DNA from: Novosphingobium sp.
GTDB taxonomy: Bacteria > Pseudomonadota > Alphaproteobacteria > Sphingomonadales > Sphingomonadaceae
Length of the DNA: 64,000 nucleotides
NCBI GenBank assembly: GCA_026400375.1
Contig: JAPLPG010000329.1
Coordinates: 1-64,000, forward strand
Direction of reading: 5' to 3'
Below, in pieces: positions 60,550 to 64,000 of this stretch. The position numbers were made by a program, and so were the translations under genes. The first letter of the stretch is position 1. Each line of letters starts with the position of its first letter. The notes under the pieces were generated by a model. It had not been told where the DNA came from and ran no database searches. It saw only the letters and a list, made by a program, of their open reading frames with translations.

Positions 60550-60700
60550 TTTCGCGCAGAGGCGCAGAGAAAGCAGAGATCGCCAAGAAGAAGAGCTGGC
60601 GGCGCAGCCGCTGACAACGCTCAGTTTCTGGCCATGGAGTGCGGCTTCAAGAGCCAGACTCATCTCTGCGGCCTCGCTTTCCCTCTGCGCCTCTGCGCGA
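60550..60700. repeat. intergenic inverted repeat, second copy of TTCGCGCAGAGGCGCAGAG family
   Basis: TTCGCGCAGAGGCGCAGAGAAAGCAGAGAT facing CTCTGCGCCTCTGCGCGAA. Confidence 0.85.
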
Positions 60701-60740
60701 ACCTCTTTCTCTTTTCTGTTTCACGCCCTACCTGCGTCCC

Positions 60741-61517
60741 ATGACGCCTGACCGCCCGGAACGCCTGAACCGCTTCGCCCGCCATATCGTCCTTCCCGAA
60801 GTCGGCGCGATGGGGCAGGCGAAGCTGGCAAGCAGCCACGTCGTGCTCGTCGGCATGGGCGGCATCGGCTCGCCTGTCTTGCAATACCTCGCCGGCGCAG
60901 GCGTCGGCCGCCTCACCCTGGTCGACGATGATGTGGTCGAGGCCAGCAACCTTCAGCGCCAGACGATCTACACAGAGGCCGATATCGGCAAGCCCAAGGC
61001 CGAAGCCGCCGCCGCATGGGTGGCAGCGTTCGATCTGGCGCTGGTCGTGACGGCGCACGCAACCCGCATCACGCGCGAGAATGCGGCAGAGCTGATTGCG
61101 GGAGCCGATGTGGTGCTGGATGGGTGCGACAACTTCGCCACGCGCCTTGCTGTATCCGATGCCTGCGTGAAGGCGGGCGTCCCGCTTACCAGCGCGGCGC
61201 TGGGGCGCTTCCAGGGGCAGATTGCCAACTTCGCCGGACACCGCCCCGATCACGCCTGCTACCGCTGCTTCGTCGGCGATGCCTTCGATTCCGAGGATTG
61301 CGACAGCTGCGCCGATCTTGGCGTGCTCGGCGCGATGGTCGGCATGGTCGGCGCGTTCGGGGCCATGGCGGCCATGCGCGTGCTGCTCGAAGGCGTGTCG
61401 GCGCTGGGCGACCCGCAATGGGGCCAGTTGCACCTGCTGGACGGTCTCAAGCCTGCCCTGCGCACGATGCGCATTGCGCGCGACCCTGAGTGCCGCGGGT
61501 GTGGGGCGGGCCTTTGA
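60741..61517 (+). CDS. ThiF/MoeB/HesA family adenylyltransferase
   Basis: RFARHIVLPEVGAMGQAKLASSHVVLVGMGGIGSPVLQYLAGAGVGRLTLVDDDVVEASNLQRQTIY. Confidence 0.94.
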   Translation: MTPDRPERLNRFARHIVLPEVGAMGQAKLASSHVVLVGMGGIGSPVLQYLAGAGVGRLTLVDDDVVEASNLQRQTIYTEADIGKPKAEAAAAWVAAFDLALVVTAHATRITRENAAELIAGADVVLDGCDNFATRLAVSDACVKAGVPLTSAALGRFQGQIANFAGHRPDHACYRCFVGDAFDSEDCDSCADLGVLGAMVGMVGAFGAMAAMRVLLEGVSALGDPQWGQLHLLDGLKPALRTMRIARDPECRGCGAGL

Positions 61518-61565
61518 GGCTTTGCTGGGGACCTGGATAAGCGATTCGTCGCAATCCACCTTCGT

Positions 61566-61650
61566 CGTCATTGCGAGCGTAGCGAAGCAATCCAGAGCGG
61601 TTCTGCGCCGCCCCTGGATTGCTTCGTCGCTACGCGCCTCGCAATGACGA
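61566..61650. repeat. intergenic inverted repeat, second copy of CGTCATTGCGAG family
   Basis: CGTCATTGCGAGCGTAGCGAAGCAATCCAG facing CCTGGATTGCTTCGTCGCTACGCGCCTCGCAATGACGA. Confidence 0.88.
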
Positions 61651-61672
61651 GAATTGGGCGGTGAGCTTGCAA

Positions 61673-61707
61673 GGAAAAGGGCGCGAGGACCGAAGTCCCC
61701 GCGCCCT
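61673..61707 (-). terminator. Rho-independent terminator of acnA
   Basis: Reverse strand AGGGCGCGGGGAC-TTCG-GTCCTCGCGCCCT-TTTCC, UUCG loop. Confidence 0.85.
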
Positions 61708-61733
61708 GTTCTGTTCAGGCTGAAGCCTGCGCC

Positions 61734-64000
<2,267 letters not shown>

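Overview
GC-rich chromosomal segment from an alphaproteobacterium, most like Sphingomonadales/Novosphingobium judged from gene content and protein flavour. About 50 genes were called, mostly housekeeping: folD, argB, mutS, maeB-type malic enzyme, a thiS-thiG fusion, ctaA, rplM-rpsI, ClC transporter, arsC, rpmJ, pgeF, pepN, ltaE, tRNA-Thr(GGT), gpmA, purE-purK, folA, ribF, ileS-lspA, ung, ugd, degP-like, hflKC, mrp/apbC, hemH, P450, rpsT, dnaA, thiF/moeB-like and acnA (truncated at the window end). There is no rRNA, CRISPR array, prophage, transposase or recognisable defence island. The unusual content is: (i) a 63-bp palindromic element of the intergenic repeat type lying in frame inside ileS; (ii) two patches of atypical codon usage in ileS; (iii) three otherwise intact genes broken by an internal TAG, TGA or frameshift (MTA/SAH nucleosidase, mrp, TonB receptor); (iv) a HigBA module with a perfect 24-bp upstream palindrome; (v) a Zur-like dyad upstream of a MerC-type gene; (vi) a 10-bp-phased tandem repeat upstream of thiSG; (vii) several families of intergenic inverted repeats; (viii) an apparent CTG-initiated GST; (ix) an orphan bacterial cytosolic-carboxypeptidase-like M14 enzyme. 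All functional names come from reading motifs and translations by eye; no database search was run.
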